Source of the DNA: Hygrophila difformis
Taxonomy: Eukaryota; Streptophyta; Magnoliopsida; Lamiales; Acanthaceae
Assembly: GCA_030278955.1 (NCBI GenBank)
Contig: JAOANR010000002.1
Coordinates: 8,049,982 to 8,113,981 of the forward strand
Direction of reading: 5' to 3'
Length of the DNA: 64,000 bases
Shown in pieces: positions 35,136 to 45,490 of this stretch. Below the pieces are notes generated by a model that saw only the letters and a list, made by a program, of their open reading frames with translations, searched no databases and was not told the origin of the DNA. The position numbers and the translations under genes are program-made. The first letter of the stretch is position 1. Every line of letters begins with the position of its first letter.

Positions 35136-37968
35136 TTATTCCGATAGGTCAGAATCTTCCCACTGCTGATTGGCATCATTCAAATTGGGGATTTCCACAA
35201 CACTGGGCATTTGACACCGTTTCACCGTGTGCCCTTCCTCACCGCAACGACTACACCTCTTCTTCCTGCGTTGACGTGGTTGAGATGGTCCAGGAATGTC
35301 ATTTGGATCGACTGGTTGTGTGCACCTTCTCTCTTTGTGCCCGAACTCACCACACCTACGACATCGCTGACGCCTTCCGGCACGCGAAGCTTTCTCGGTG
35401 GCGGATGGAATCCTGCTCTGTTTCGGTCGTCCTGCTTGCCTCGGGCATTTTGGTGTACCGCATTTTACGTCTGCTATTTCTTTAGGTATTTGCCAAACAT
35501 CAGGGTGTTCCATTGGAAAGACATGCTCGCCCCACGCAGCAAGTAGTGTATCACGCGTGTAAAAGGATGACACGTAGTAGTTCAACTCCCCTCTAAAGGA
35601 CCTGTACATAAAAAAATTGATAATTCCAAGCCAACATCGGACAAGACAAATTCGATAAGAAGTTGTAATATCTAACACATACTTGATTGCGGCAACAGTG
35701 TGGGCGCACGGGATGAGCATGGTCTGGAACGAAATGCACGTACACGTCCGATCAATGCCAAGGTCCACCGCGTACGTCTTATTGTTTTGTTTCACGTGAT
35801 ACACATTTGGGTGGTTCGTTGCCTTGACAGGTAGCTTATCCCCCATTTCCCTCGCTTTTAGTAAACATTCGTTCGCCCATTCTGTAAGATGACCAGTGGT
35901 AAGTGCTGCCTGATTATGCCTCTTCGTGAACCATTCACTCTGAACGGCACGGATAACCTCGAATAGGGAGCAAATTGGTAGCTTCCTTGCCCACCGGAGC
36001 CGGCGGTTCATGCTCTCTACGATGTTCGTCGTCATCATGTCGTAGTGACGAACGACGCAACGCACACGAGCCCACTTCTCCTGTCCGATAACGTCCACAA
36101 GGTAGTGATACGCGCCAGGATAATGATCTTTCAACGTCTTCATATGTTGCTCGTACTCGGAGTTCTTGAAGGCATAGGCGGCTGCGGTGAATGTGTCGAC
36201 CGCTGACTTCCCTCCGTGCTTTAATATTTTCTGTGAGAGGTGCACACAACACAGAACGTGATGTGCCGTCGGCATGGCTTCATAAACTGCTCTCCTTATT
36301 GCCGGAGAACCATCGGAAACTACAAACACATCGTCAGGAATGTCAAGGGCCCGTCTCAACTGCAGAAGAAACCATCTCCAGGATGGGACCGACTCGACTG
36401 CCCCTACACCGAAAGCCAGTGGGTAAATCATATTGTTGCCATCCTTCGTCACGGCCGCGAATAAGACACCCTTGTAAGATCCTTTCAAGTGTGTGCCGTC
36501 TATTACAATGAACGGCCGCATATGATTCCATCCTTTAATGGAAGCACCAACCGCGAAGAAAGCATATTTGAAACGACCCTTTCTGTCCAACATGTAATCT
36601 GTAACAGTTCCCGGGTTCTGCTGCTCCAGCATGTATAGGAATGATGGAACCATCTGGAACGAGGTGTTGTGGTCCCCGAACAGCGATGCTATTGCGTGTG
36701 CCCTAACTTTTCTAGCTAGGGCTACCGACACAGTGACGCCCCTCTTCTTCAACGTAGCCTGAACCTGTACAGGTGACAGCGTGCTCTCATCGAGCACTAT
36801 TTCATCTCCGAGGAAGGTACCCAAATATCTGGATGGGAGTGTGTTGGGTGGAGGACGGTCTGGATTCATCACGCAGGTATGTGGAATTAACTTGTACACA
36901 ACCCACGTCGATCCACTGCCTCGCGCACGCATCTTAAATTCACAATCTTCCTCACGACAACACACCCAGTACCTGTGCGGCTCTGACTTAACCGTCTTCA
37001 TGCCGGCTCTCTGATCCACCAAATACTCAACGAGCTTCTCCTTCAGCCTCTCTTTAGTCCCAAAAACTGACCCACGCGCTAGGATTCTATCAACCGAATC
37101 GTACATGTACGGATCCACGTCTCGCTCGGGCAGATCAAAATGCGGTCGCGGCAGATTCCACATTCCGCTAGTCATGTCGGGTACAACGAACGCTTCTTCA
37201 GTATTTCGCCAAAACGGATTCTGCTCTCCATGCAACCCCCGCCCTCCACGCGTCTTTCTACCATTATTTTTGTTGTGTATGTCCCAAAAAATTTGGGCAT
37301 ATTTCTCAATCTTTCTCGTACTGAATGACCGAGACCCTTCTTCCTCTCCGTAGTCTGGGTCGTCCGACTCGTCCGACTCGGTCGACTCGTCCGACTCGTC
37401 CGACTCATCGTCCATCGAAGATCGCCATTCTTCCTCTTCACTCTCCTCTACCTGCTCCTCCTCTTCGGCGCCATCTTCTCCGATGCGCTCCCCTTCATTG
37501 GACTCCGGAGGTGGGATGTTTCCTGCTTGACCTGCATTCCCCTGCCTGTATTCATCTCCATACATGTTACTCCATCCTGCGTGCCCACTCGTATATTCGG
37601 GTACATTTCCCATGTTGCTTGCCCCATACGCATTCTCCCCTCCGTTCCAAAACTCGCTGTTGTTTGCACCAACGTTCGGGTAATTGTAAAAATTATGCAT
37701 CGGTTGTTGCCCGAATATCGCCTCTGTCCAGCTTCCCGGCTGTGGAACGAATGGATAATTGAATTGTTCGTTATAATTTGTAGACGGTTGTGGAACGTCT
37801 GTACCTAAAAAAATTATTTAACACGTATTAATACTCATTAACATGTAATGGCACCTCCCAAATAATCGAAATTAATCCCATATAGAAAAGCTTACGGTTC
37901 ATGTCTTCCGGATCTCTATTACCAGTGGTGGAATCGCCCTCGAACCAATTGGACCCGAACCAAGACAT
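35136..37968 (-). CDS. MuDR-type MULE transposase, 3 exons
   Basis: Predicted exons on the minus strand: 37968-37896, 37804-35683, 35601-35136, giving 886 residues; both introns are GT-AG. Order: a Gly/Asn/Tyr-rich start, a very acidic Asp/Glu/Ser stretch, a MuDR-type N-terminal zinc/DNA-binding domain (YWVCCREEDCEFKMRARG to HTC), the MULE catalytic core with Asp460 (VIDGTHLKG), Asp522 (VSDGSPAI) and Glu621 (NIVESMNRRLR), a SWIM finger (Cys712, Cys714, Cys724, His726), and two C-terminal CCHC knuckles (CRRCGEFGHKERRC, CSRCGEEGHTVKRC). It cuts and joins MULE ends in the nucleus. No stops or frameshifts are seen. The 81-nt second intron is in frame and stop-free, so unspliced RNA would still encode a longer protein (913 residues) with an insertion just after the SWIM finger. 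Upstream lie TIR-like boxes. Confidence 0.9.
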
Positions 37969-38585
37969 TGTTCCGTCTCAAATAATACACCTGTCAGCAA
38001 TTTGATTCACAAAACTACTTTTAATAACAATAATCTAACAATAACTGTATACATTTGTTATTTTATTATACCAAAATTTTTTAATATAACGAAAAATGCT
38101 TATAATTACTTTAGCATTTCTAAGTACAAATAACAACAATTTTCATCTAATTAATGACAAACTAAATTAATCACCGTTTAATTTACTAAATTTAAACTTA
38201 ATTAACCTACAAATTAAATTAAAATGCAAACAGAAAACTTTACTAACATTTGTGGTACATATATCATCGCATCTACACTTCTTAAAACAAAAACTTTAGA
38301 GTATATTTCAAAACATAAACAAAAATAAACACTTATTAATTATAAAAATAATTGACCATAACTTACGCAATATAAACTTATAGACTTACGAGTTATGGAA
38401 AATGACACAAGATCCGGGCCTTTAAGAACCACGGTAGGAATTCCAAGAAGCACAAAATATATTATCTAATTTGCAACTTGAAGAAAGTAGTGGAGCAAAG
38501 AAAGAGATGAAGCTTTCGTTTGTGAATCTAGATCTGAGATGCAACTTGAAGTATGTTATTTGAGTTGTCCACCAATAATTGAGCT
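37969..38585 (-). other. Upstream region of the transposase gene
   Basis: About 600 AT-rich bp between the predicted transposase start and the box cluster. It presumably holds the promoter and 5' UTR; no coding frame or definite TATA box is assignable. A repeated agctgtccaccaataattg segment occurs at about 38562-38610. Confidence 0.5.
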
Positions 38586-38813
38586 GTCCGCAGCTGTCCA
38601 CCAATAATTGCGCTTCGATCGGCTATTTAAACCTTCGATCGGCCCGATCGAACTGCTCAAATTGATGATCGAAGTAAAACAGCTTCGGTCGGCTATTTAT
38701 GCTTCGGTCGGCCAATTATATCACCGACCGAAGCTCCAATATAGCCGACCGAAGCCTCTTAATTATGTTTAATTACGTTAATCAACTATCTGACTTCGGT
38801 CGGCCATTTTTGC
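38586..38813. promoter_or_regulatory. Right MULE subterminal box cluster
   Basis: At least eight cttcg(g/a)tcggc or ccgaccgaagc boxes in both orientations, spaced about 20-40 bp, including two gatcggcccgatcga-like palindromes. They lie between the right TIR and the transposase gene and are the likely transposase-binding region (inferred). Confidence 0.6.
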
Positions 38814-38916
38814 TTCGATCGGACCGATCGAACCCTCCGACCGAAGGGTTTTTTGTCATTTCGGGTAGAAAAGTTATCTTTTAAGCGGTGGGTGTGTAAA
38901 ACTTTTTTACAATCCC
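38814..38916 (-). repeat. MULE right terminal inverted repeat
   Basis: Read inward on the minus strand it starts GGGATTGTAAAAAAG, then ttttacacacccaccgc, then acccgaaatgacaaaaaacc, the cttcggtcgg box and the palindromic core, matching the left TIR. The next 26 bp (38917-38942) are unmatched filler before the right ~650-bp repeat. Confidence 0.9.
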
Positions 38917-38942
38917 TGACAGGGTACTGCGGTTTGCATCCC

Positions 38943-39605
38943 TATAATAATATGGGTGAATTTATTGTTAACTACAATCATGTCTGGATTCATTGATGAA
39001 CAGTATAAAGAGGCAGGCAGCATCATTCATCAATAACTTTCAACTACCAATTAATTAAATAGTAAAATGAAAGGCCAAAAGGCCATACCAAATATTTTTG
39101 GGACCTCAAAACTTTAATAATATTAGGGATAGAAATAATTGAACATATGAAATTTTCCAAAAATGTGGAGGTGAAGATGCGTTCACTAATTAGCTACGGA
39201 GATTTATTTATAGCAACAGCAGCATGGGGTCACAAGAATTATTACAAAGACATTTGAATTAGGACCGACCACATTAATACAGATTTCCAATTCCTTCTTT
39301 TTTTCATTTTCTCTTCTATTGTTCCTTTAAAATAAATAATCCTCTCTCTCGGGGATGAGGACTTAGCCCAAGTGGTTAAGTTCTCTGACTTCCAACGGAA
39401 TGTTGGAGGTTCGATTCCCACCGGCCCCTATCCCTTCCCTTTATTCCCCTTTGTAATTGTGTGGCATGGGCTCCCACCACCCCTTTCCCAGGCCTTCAAT
39501 GGCTCATCCAAAAAAAAAAAAAAAATAATAATCCTCTCTCTCTCTCTCATGTACCCTAAAACAAATCATATAGTAGTAATTTCTAAAATGCAAGCGATTT
39601 CATTT
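38943..39605. repeat. ~650-bp direct repeat flanking the MULE, right copy
   Basis: Matches 1207-1858 in the same orientation with about 2% differences by eye. Beyond it the sequence continues catttcatgaagatcc, while in the left copy the match stops at the MULE. This copy therefore looks like the one joined to the original right flank. Confidence 0.93.
39351..39526 (+). mobile_element. tRNA-derived SINE, family A (duplicate of 1611-1781)
   Basis: Same boxes A and B as the left copy, with perfect aataatcctctctctc duplications at 39335-39350 and 39527-39542. The left copy has one mismatch in its 5' duplication. The apparent frame 39372-39632 runs through the SINE and is not a gene. Confidence 0.92.
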
Positions 39606-39954
39606 CATTTCATGAAGATCCATGTCCTATGACATATATATAAAGGGACATTAATTTATAGACTTGATATATATTTAAAAAAAAAAAATTGGTTGTATAC
39701 TGTATAGTATGGTGGACCACAATCCACATTGCATTTGTGTACTTGTCCTATTATATGAAGTGTACCAATTCCAATTTCATGCCCAACCTACAACATCAAC
39801 ATGCATTACTTTGTCTGTCTCCCTCCCTAAATCCCTATTCCCATCTGTACTCTCCCTTCTAGAATGATACCACACTAGCCATGCTACAATCTTATGGGAT
39901 TATTCTCAAGAATTGGTACTATGTCTACTAGAAGTATATAGTCATATCGTAATA
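39606..39954. other. Intergenic, no feature
   Basis: AT-rich spacer right of the duplicated segment. I see no coding frame, repeat or RNA gene. Confidence 0.5.
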
Positions 39955-40457
39955 TACTCCTTCTCCAGTTTAACTATATCCCTTGACTTCAATACCAAGT
40001 TCAATATATTTATTTAATGGATAATATCTCAAAAATATAAATACCAAATGCAATTGGTCTGAGTGGCATGAGACTCTGGCAGTTTAAGGATATCGGGTTC
40101 GAGCCTTTGTGCATGCAGAATTCTGTTTTGGGAGAGGCAACATTTTAATGTCCACCAGATCCTCGAATGATTAGTCTTGGGCCCAATGTGACCTGAGGAT
40201 ACTCGGTATGCACAAAAAAATATATATATAAGCAAAAAATATAATATATATTATGAAATTATTATGTAATTAAATGGATGTAGTAGTATTTTACTTTACT
40301 ATATTTTTTAATTATATAATTATAATAAAATTAAACAAAAGTTAAATAATGTACATATCGAAAAGTGAGAGTGATCATTTTAAAATGGGCTGGTGATTAA
40401 ATAACGAGTAATGTCGAAAAGTGAAAGTAGTCATTTTAAAGTGGACTGAAAGAGTAT
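39955..40457. mobile_element. Possible degenerate Stowaway-like MITE with a SINE inside
   Basis: The left end tactccttctccagtttaact and the right end agtggactgaaagagtatc are loosely inverted, as in old Stowaway elements. The interior holds a duplicated cgaaaagtga.agt..tcattttaaa segment near 40359-40440. The SINE at 40041-40215 interrupts it. The TIR match is weak. Confidence 0.4.
40041..40215 (+). mobile_element. tRNA-derived SINE, family B
   Basis: Box A-like ggtctgagtggcatgag and box B gggttcgagcc, followed by a body shared with 62402-62589 (ttgggagaggcaac, ccaatgtgacctgaggatac). The ends are A-rich and a possible aaaaatata duplication flanks it. The minus-strand frame 40029-40235 is accidental. 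Confidence 0.8.
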
Positions 40458-41134
40458 CATCATAAAAATATTATCCATGTTAGCATTTAGTACTAATAAT
40501 TGCCGTGTTTGGGAGCAAAAAATGTTTGAAGTATATTGTATTTTTTTTTTTTTTTTTCCTTTCAAGTTACATATACTGTGTGGAAGTGTTTAAAATTTGT
40601 TAGGATAGGTTCTAATTAAGAGGGTATATAGCAGACATGCAAAGCTCTTTTCAAAGAGGTTATAAAATATCTAATGTCTGCTTATATTTTCATTCAAAAT
40701 TTCAATAGAAATTACTGTTTGGCAATTTGGAGTTGGTTGTTAATTGATTACATGAGTATTAATTAGTCAAATTAGCTGTAAATTGATTACATGAATATTT
40801 TGAGACCAACGTTTTGCCTACAATAAATTGAAATCCAGAATGCTATTTTTTGCAGAGGATTCAAAAAGAGTTAATTGTACATTATTTTAAGTTATTTTAT
40901 CTCTTAAAAAAAAACTATTTTATCTCACAAATGAGCTTATTCAAAATAATTTTTTTGTCCAACACCCCAGATATATTAATCCATGTGTTGTAGGAGGTTT
41001 GGAGAGGAACCTGAGCTAGCTAAGGATTTGCATCATATACTGCCCTTGGCATGCATTGTCCCAATTCTCAAGTTTATTTTTTTAATGTATATATCTTTAG
41101 GTCTAGTTGGTCCCAGTAAACTCCAACCTAAGTG
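40458..41134. other. Intergenic, no gene
   Basis: AT-rich spacer with a T-run near 40541-40558. No supported coding frame. Confidence 0.5.
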
Positions 41135-41152
41135 TGTTGTTTGGTCTCTTTT

Positions 41153-41331
41153 TTTTTTTTTTTTTTTTTTGCTAAACAGCCTATATAGGCTAAGAAAAGG
41201 GTGGTGGGAGTCCATGCCACATAAATTACAAAGGCAATAAAAGAGAGGGATAAGGGCCGGTGGGGAATCGAAACTCCAACCTTCCATTAGAAGTCAAATG
41301 AATTAACCACTAGGGCTAAGTGCTCGTCCCC
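41153..41331 (-). mobile_element. tRNA-derived SINE, family A, minus strand
   Basis: Reverse-oriented: the T-run at 41150-41170 is its A-tail, and the minus strand shows box A (tagccctagtggttaattc) and box B (gtttcgattcccc, one base off consensus). The target duplication tgttgtttggtctctttt flanks it (about 41135-41152 and 41332-41349). Body sequence matches the SINEs at 1611 and 39351. Confidence 0.92.
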
Positions 41332-41349
41332 TGTTGTTTGGTCTCTTTT

Positions 41350-43139
41350 GGGATGGTTTAATAAATTTATTTTTAATAAGAGTGATTGAACCCTACTATT
41401 TCTGTGTGCTTTGCTTTTGACTGGATTAATTAGGACAAGTATGAGGTAAATATTTTCTTACATTTTCATCTTGTCTTATTTGGGTGAACAATACATGAAT
41501 AATATATCCTCCATAACATTAAGGGCGATATATATCTAATACAAGAGCCACACAAGGAATATTAATTCAACAGGATCGTGCTCACACAAAATCCTATTTT
41601 GGAACTTATAACATTAAAAAAAATTGTATCTTTATATTAATTAATTTTAACGAAAATGGCTTACATCTATAAAATACTTTAAAATCACTTAAAAATCTAT
41701 ATCTATATATATATAATCTAAAACAAAATAGTCTAACACACACACTTTCCCGCCCAAAATTTTCCCCCTCACAAAAACCACATTTTAACACTCTCTCACA
41801 CACACTGAAATATTTACTGCACTGCCACTGGACCGTGCTCCACCTCGCTGATTATTACAAAATTGTCCCGGACCGTGCTCTAACAATCCCTATATCTCAT
41901 TTATCTCATTCTCCTATAAATATGTGTGTATTATAATCCCCTCAAAATCATATCCTTACATCTTCATTTAACATTTCTCTCAATGTTCCATTTAACAAAT
42001 ACATCTCCTCACCATTTTCTATCTTTTATTATTCAAATTCATGTTTATTTCTCCCTATTTTGCTAATATTTTTGTTCTCTTTTGTTGTTGTTTTGGTGAC
42101 AGTTATTGGAAAAACGAGAGTACAAACTCAAATGAAGAAGAGTATTTTGAAGGGATGAAGAGATAAGAATTATTCATAACCATACAAGAATAAATCACTC
42201 GTTGCGACATCTTTTTCTATGTCAAATAATCGGTGACTTCCTATTTCACTTCATCTTTTGGGGAAAGGCGACTTCCCATTTCACTTCATCTTTTGGGGAA
42301 AGATTTGTTTGGCTATTGTTTTTGTGGAGAGATTTGTTCCACCAAGTGTAAATAATTGGATGAATTTAGTTGTAGCATTAGGTTCTCACAATCTTTTGTG
42401 TTTCATTCAATAAAAGATATTCTGAAATTTGTCTATATCATTTTTATCCATTTGTTTCTCACAATCTTTGGTGTTTCATTCAATAAATAGTCTGAAATTT
42501 GTCCAACTCATTCTTATCCATTTGTTTCTCGCAATCTTTTGTATTTCATTCAACTGAGAAGTGTATACAAGTTTAACACAATGCCTAGCAAAATTTATAT
42601 TTTGTGTAAGATAAGTTTTTTATTTGAATTGAACTAATGAAAATATACTCATTTTCCACATTATTGAAATGAAGCATTCCCCAAAAAGGTAAATTATTTC
42701 TATTCTCGATTAATCAATTGATATTAATAAATTATCCCTTAAATAATCGATAATTAATGTAATTTAGTTGTCCCCAATTTTTAGTCACTAATTCCAAAAT
42801 GGTAAATTAATTATATTCTCAATTAATCCCTCCAATGATTGTTTCACATTAAATGTAAATCTCTTATGTTTAATTTCCCTCCCAAAAATCTCTTCTATAT
42901 ATAATATTTAAATATCATTAGAATAATTTATTAATTTATACATATTTATTACAATTCAATAAGGATCTTATTATAATTTGTTTATAATAAGATTTTTATT
43001 TGTATTGGCAACTAAATCTTTCCATATAAATTTTTCGTATTTTGAAAACACAATATTAAATTATAAAATGGAAACTAAATTTTTGAATATATATTTTTTT
43101 ATATAATAAATCATTCTATATTAGTAATTAATTTATACA
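41350..43139. other. Intergenic; possible 5' end of a Helitron near 41700
   Basis: No coding frame is supported. Around 41696-41740 'tctatatatatatataatc' followed by cttcccgcccaaaattt resembles plant Helitron 5' ends. A TATA-like ctataaatatg occurs at about 41922. At 42225-42300 a gcgacttcc.atttcacttcatcttttgggg segment is repeated, and from 42375 to 42545 a 'tttctcacaatctttggtgtttcattcaa' type unit recurs three times. Confidence 0.35.
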
Positions 43140-45485
43140 TATCTATTACAATTATATAAGGATCTTCCAACAATTATATAAGGATCTTCCTATATTTTTA
43201 TTAATTCAAGTGATTACTTTAATTAATATGGATGAATCATCGGATAAGATTACTTTTGAATTGGTAAGAAAATCGAGAATAAAAATCAATGGACTTTTGA
43301 ATTGATCAATGAAGAAAATTTTGAAAACACAATATTAAATTATAAAATGGAAACTAAATTTTAGAATATGTATTTTTTTTATATAATAAACCATTCTATA
43401 TTAGCATGATTTATTATTAATTAATTTATACATATCTATTACAATTATATAAGGATATTCCTACAATTGTATAAGGTTCTTCCTATATTTTTATTAATTC
43501 AAGTGATTACTTAATTAATGTGGAGGAATTATCGGATAAGATACGTTTGAAATGGGAAGAAAATCCAGAAGAAAATCGGGAAGAAAAATCAATGGATTTT
43601 TTAATTGATCAATGAAGAAAATTTTGGAAACACAATATTAAACTATAAAATGGAAACTAAATTTTAGATCATGTATTTTTTTATATAATAAACCATTCTA
43701 TATTAGTATGATTTATTATTAATTAATTTATACATATCTATTACAATTATATAAGGATATTCCTACAATTATATAAGATTCTTCCTATATTTTTATTAAT
43801 TCAAGTGATTACTTTAATTAATGTGGATGAATTATCGGATAAGATACTTTTGAAATGGGAAGAAAATCGGGAATAAAAATCAATGGATTTTTTAATTGAT
43901 CAATGAAGAAATTTTGAAAACACAATATTAAATTATAAAATGAAAACTAAATTTTAGAACATGTATTTTTTTATATAATAAACCATTCTATATTAGTATG
44001 ATTTATTATTAATTAATTTATACATATCTATTACAATTATATAAGGATATTCCTACAATTATATAAGGTTCTTCCTATATTTTTATTAATTCAAGTGATT
44101 ACTTTAATTAATATGGAGGAATTATCGGATAAGATACTTTTGAAATGGGAAGAAAATCGGGAAGAAAAATCAATGGATTTTTGAATTGATCAATGAAGAA
44201 AGTTTTGGACACACAATATTAAATTATAAAATGGAAACTAAATTTTAGAATATATATTTTTTATATAATAAACCATTCTATATTAGTATAATTTATTATT
44301 AATTAATTTATACACATCTATTGCAATTATATAATGATCTTCCTACAATTATATAAGGATCTTCCTATATTTTTATTAATTCAAGTGATTACTTTAATTA
44401 ATGTGGATGAATCATCTGATAAGATTACTTTTGAAATGGGAAGAAAATCGGGAAGAAAATCGGTAAGAAAAATCAATGGATTTTTTAATTGATCAATGAA
44501 GAAAATTTTGGAAACACAATATTAAATTATAAAATGGAAACTAAATTTTAGAACATGTATTTTGTTTAAATACATAATTTTTAGTAAATAATTCCAAATA
44601 TGTAGATTATTTCTATTCTCTATTATTGTCTCAATGAATCCCTAATTTTTAGTCAATAAGCCAAAAAAGGTATAAAAATATATTATAAATTAATCACATC
44701 AATGATTGATTAATATTAAACAAAATTATGAGTAATTCCTTCAATAATTATTCGCATTAACAATAATTATATTATATTCACAATTAATGTAATGATCAAT
44801 GGATATTAAATAATTCTTGTTGAATAAAATCGGAAAGAAAATTAGAGATTAAGGAATTATTCAATGAAGAAAATAATTAATGTTAACAATTGATTACTTT
44901 AATTAATGTGGAGGAATTATTATTGGATAAGATTAATTTATATTTGGTTCATTGAATATTTATTTTCCCAACTTATGGAAACTAAATATCAATGAAGAAA
45001 ATTTTGGAAGAAAATGGAAACACAATATTAATTTATTGTGTTAAATTATTAAAATCGGGAAGAAATTCGGGAAGACAAATCAACGGATTTTTGAATTGAT
45101 AAATGAAGAAAATTTTGGAAACAAAATATTAAATTATAAAATGGAAACTAAATTTTAGAACATGTACTTTGTTTAAATACATAAAAATTTTTTGTTTAAA
45201 TACATAATTTTTAGTAAATAATTCCAAAAAGGTAAATCATTTCTATTCTCGATTATTATCTGAATGAATCCCTAATTTTTAGTCAATATTCCGAAAAAGG
45301 TATAAAAATATAATATAAAATAATCACATCAATGATTGATTAAATTTAAATAAAATTATGAATAATTCCTCCAATAATTATTCGCATTAATATTAATTAT
45401 ATTATATTCACAATTAATGTAATGATCAATGGATATTAAATAATTATTATTGAATAAAATCGGGAAGAAAATTAGAGATTACAGG
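43140..45485. repeat. AT-rich tandem repeats, ~295-bp then ~620-bp units
   Basis: The phrase caatgaagaaaatttt recurs at about 43308, 43610, 43904, 44200 and 44496 (period near 295 bp), with ttattaattcaagtgatt and gaagaaaatcgg in each unit. From about 44570 a longer unit of roughly 620 bp follows (aatacataatttttagtaaa at 44571 and 45199) and continues beyond the retroelement at 56740-57610. Noncoding. Confidence 0.88.
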
Positions 45486-45490
45486 AATTA

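Larger units (their letters stand above)
1859..38916. mobile_element. Large composite Mutator-like element (MULE) with DUF1985-Ulp1 gene and transposase
   Basis: Terminal inverted repeats of about 90-100 bp bound this block (1861-1954 and 38814-38916). Inside are a MuDR-type transposase (35136-37968, minus) and a DUF1985-Ulp1 gene (29434-34918, plus) in convergent orientation, 217 bp apart at their stops. About 24 kb of the span is a later Gypsy array (3426-27265) and a MITE (2869-3058), so the original element was about 13 kb. The right end reads GGGATTGTAAAAAAG inward. The left end lacks a clear GGGATTG and its exact first base is uncertain (1854-1861). No 9-bp target duplication is present; instead a ~650-bp direct repeat flanks the element. 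Ulp1-carrying MULEs are known in plants (Kaonashi and CUMULE types). Both genes look intact, so the element may once have been, or still be, autonomous. Confidence 0.85.

Noticed and set aside
1207..39605. Treating the ~650-bp direct repeats as LTRs of a giant retroelement
   Set aside because: They lack TG/CA ends, PBS and PPT, contain a SINE with its own duplication, and the enclosed block is bounded by MULE TIRs.
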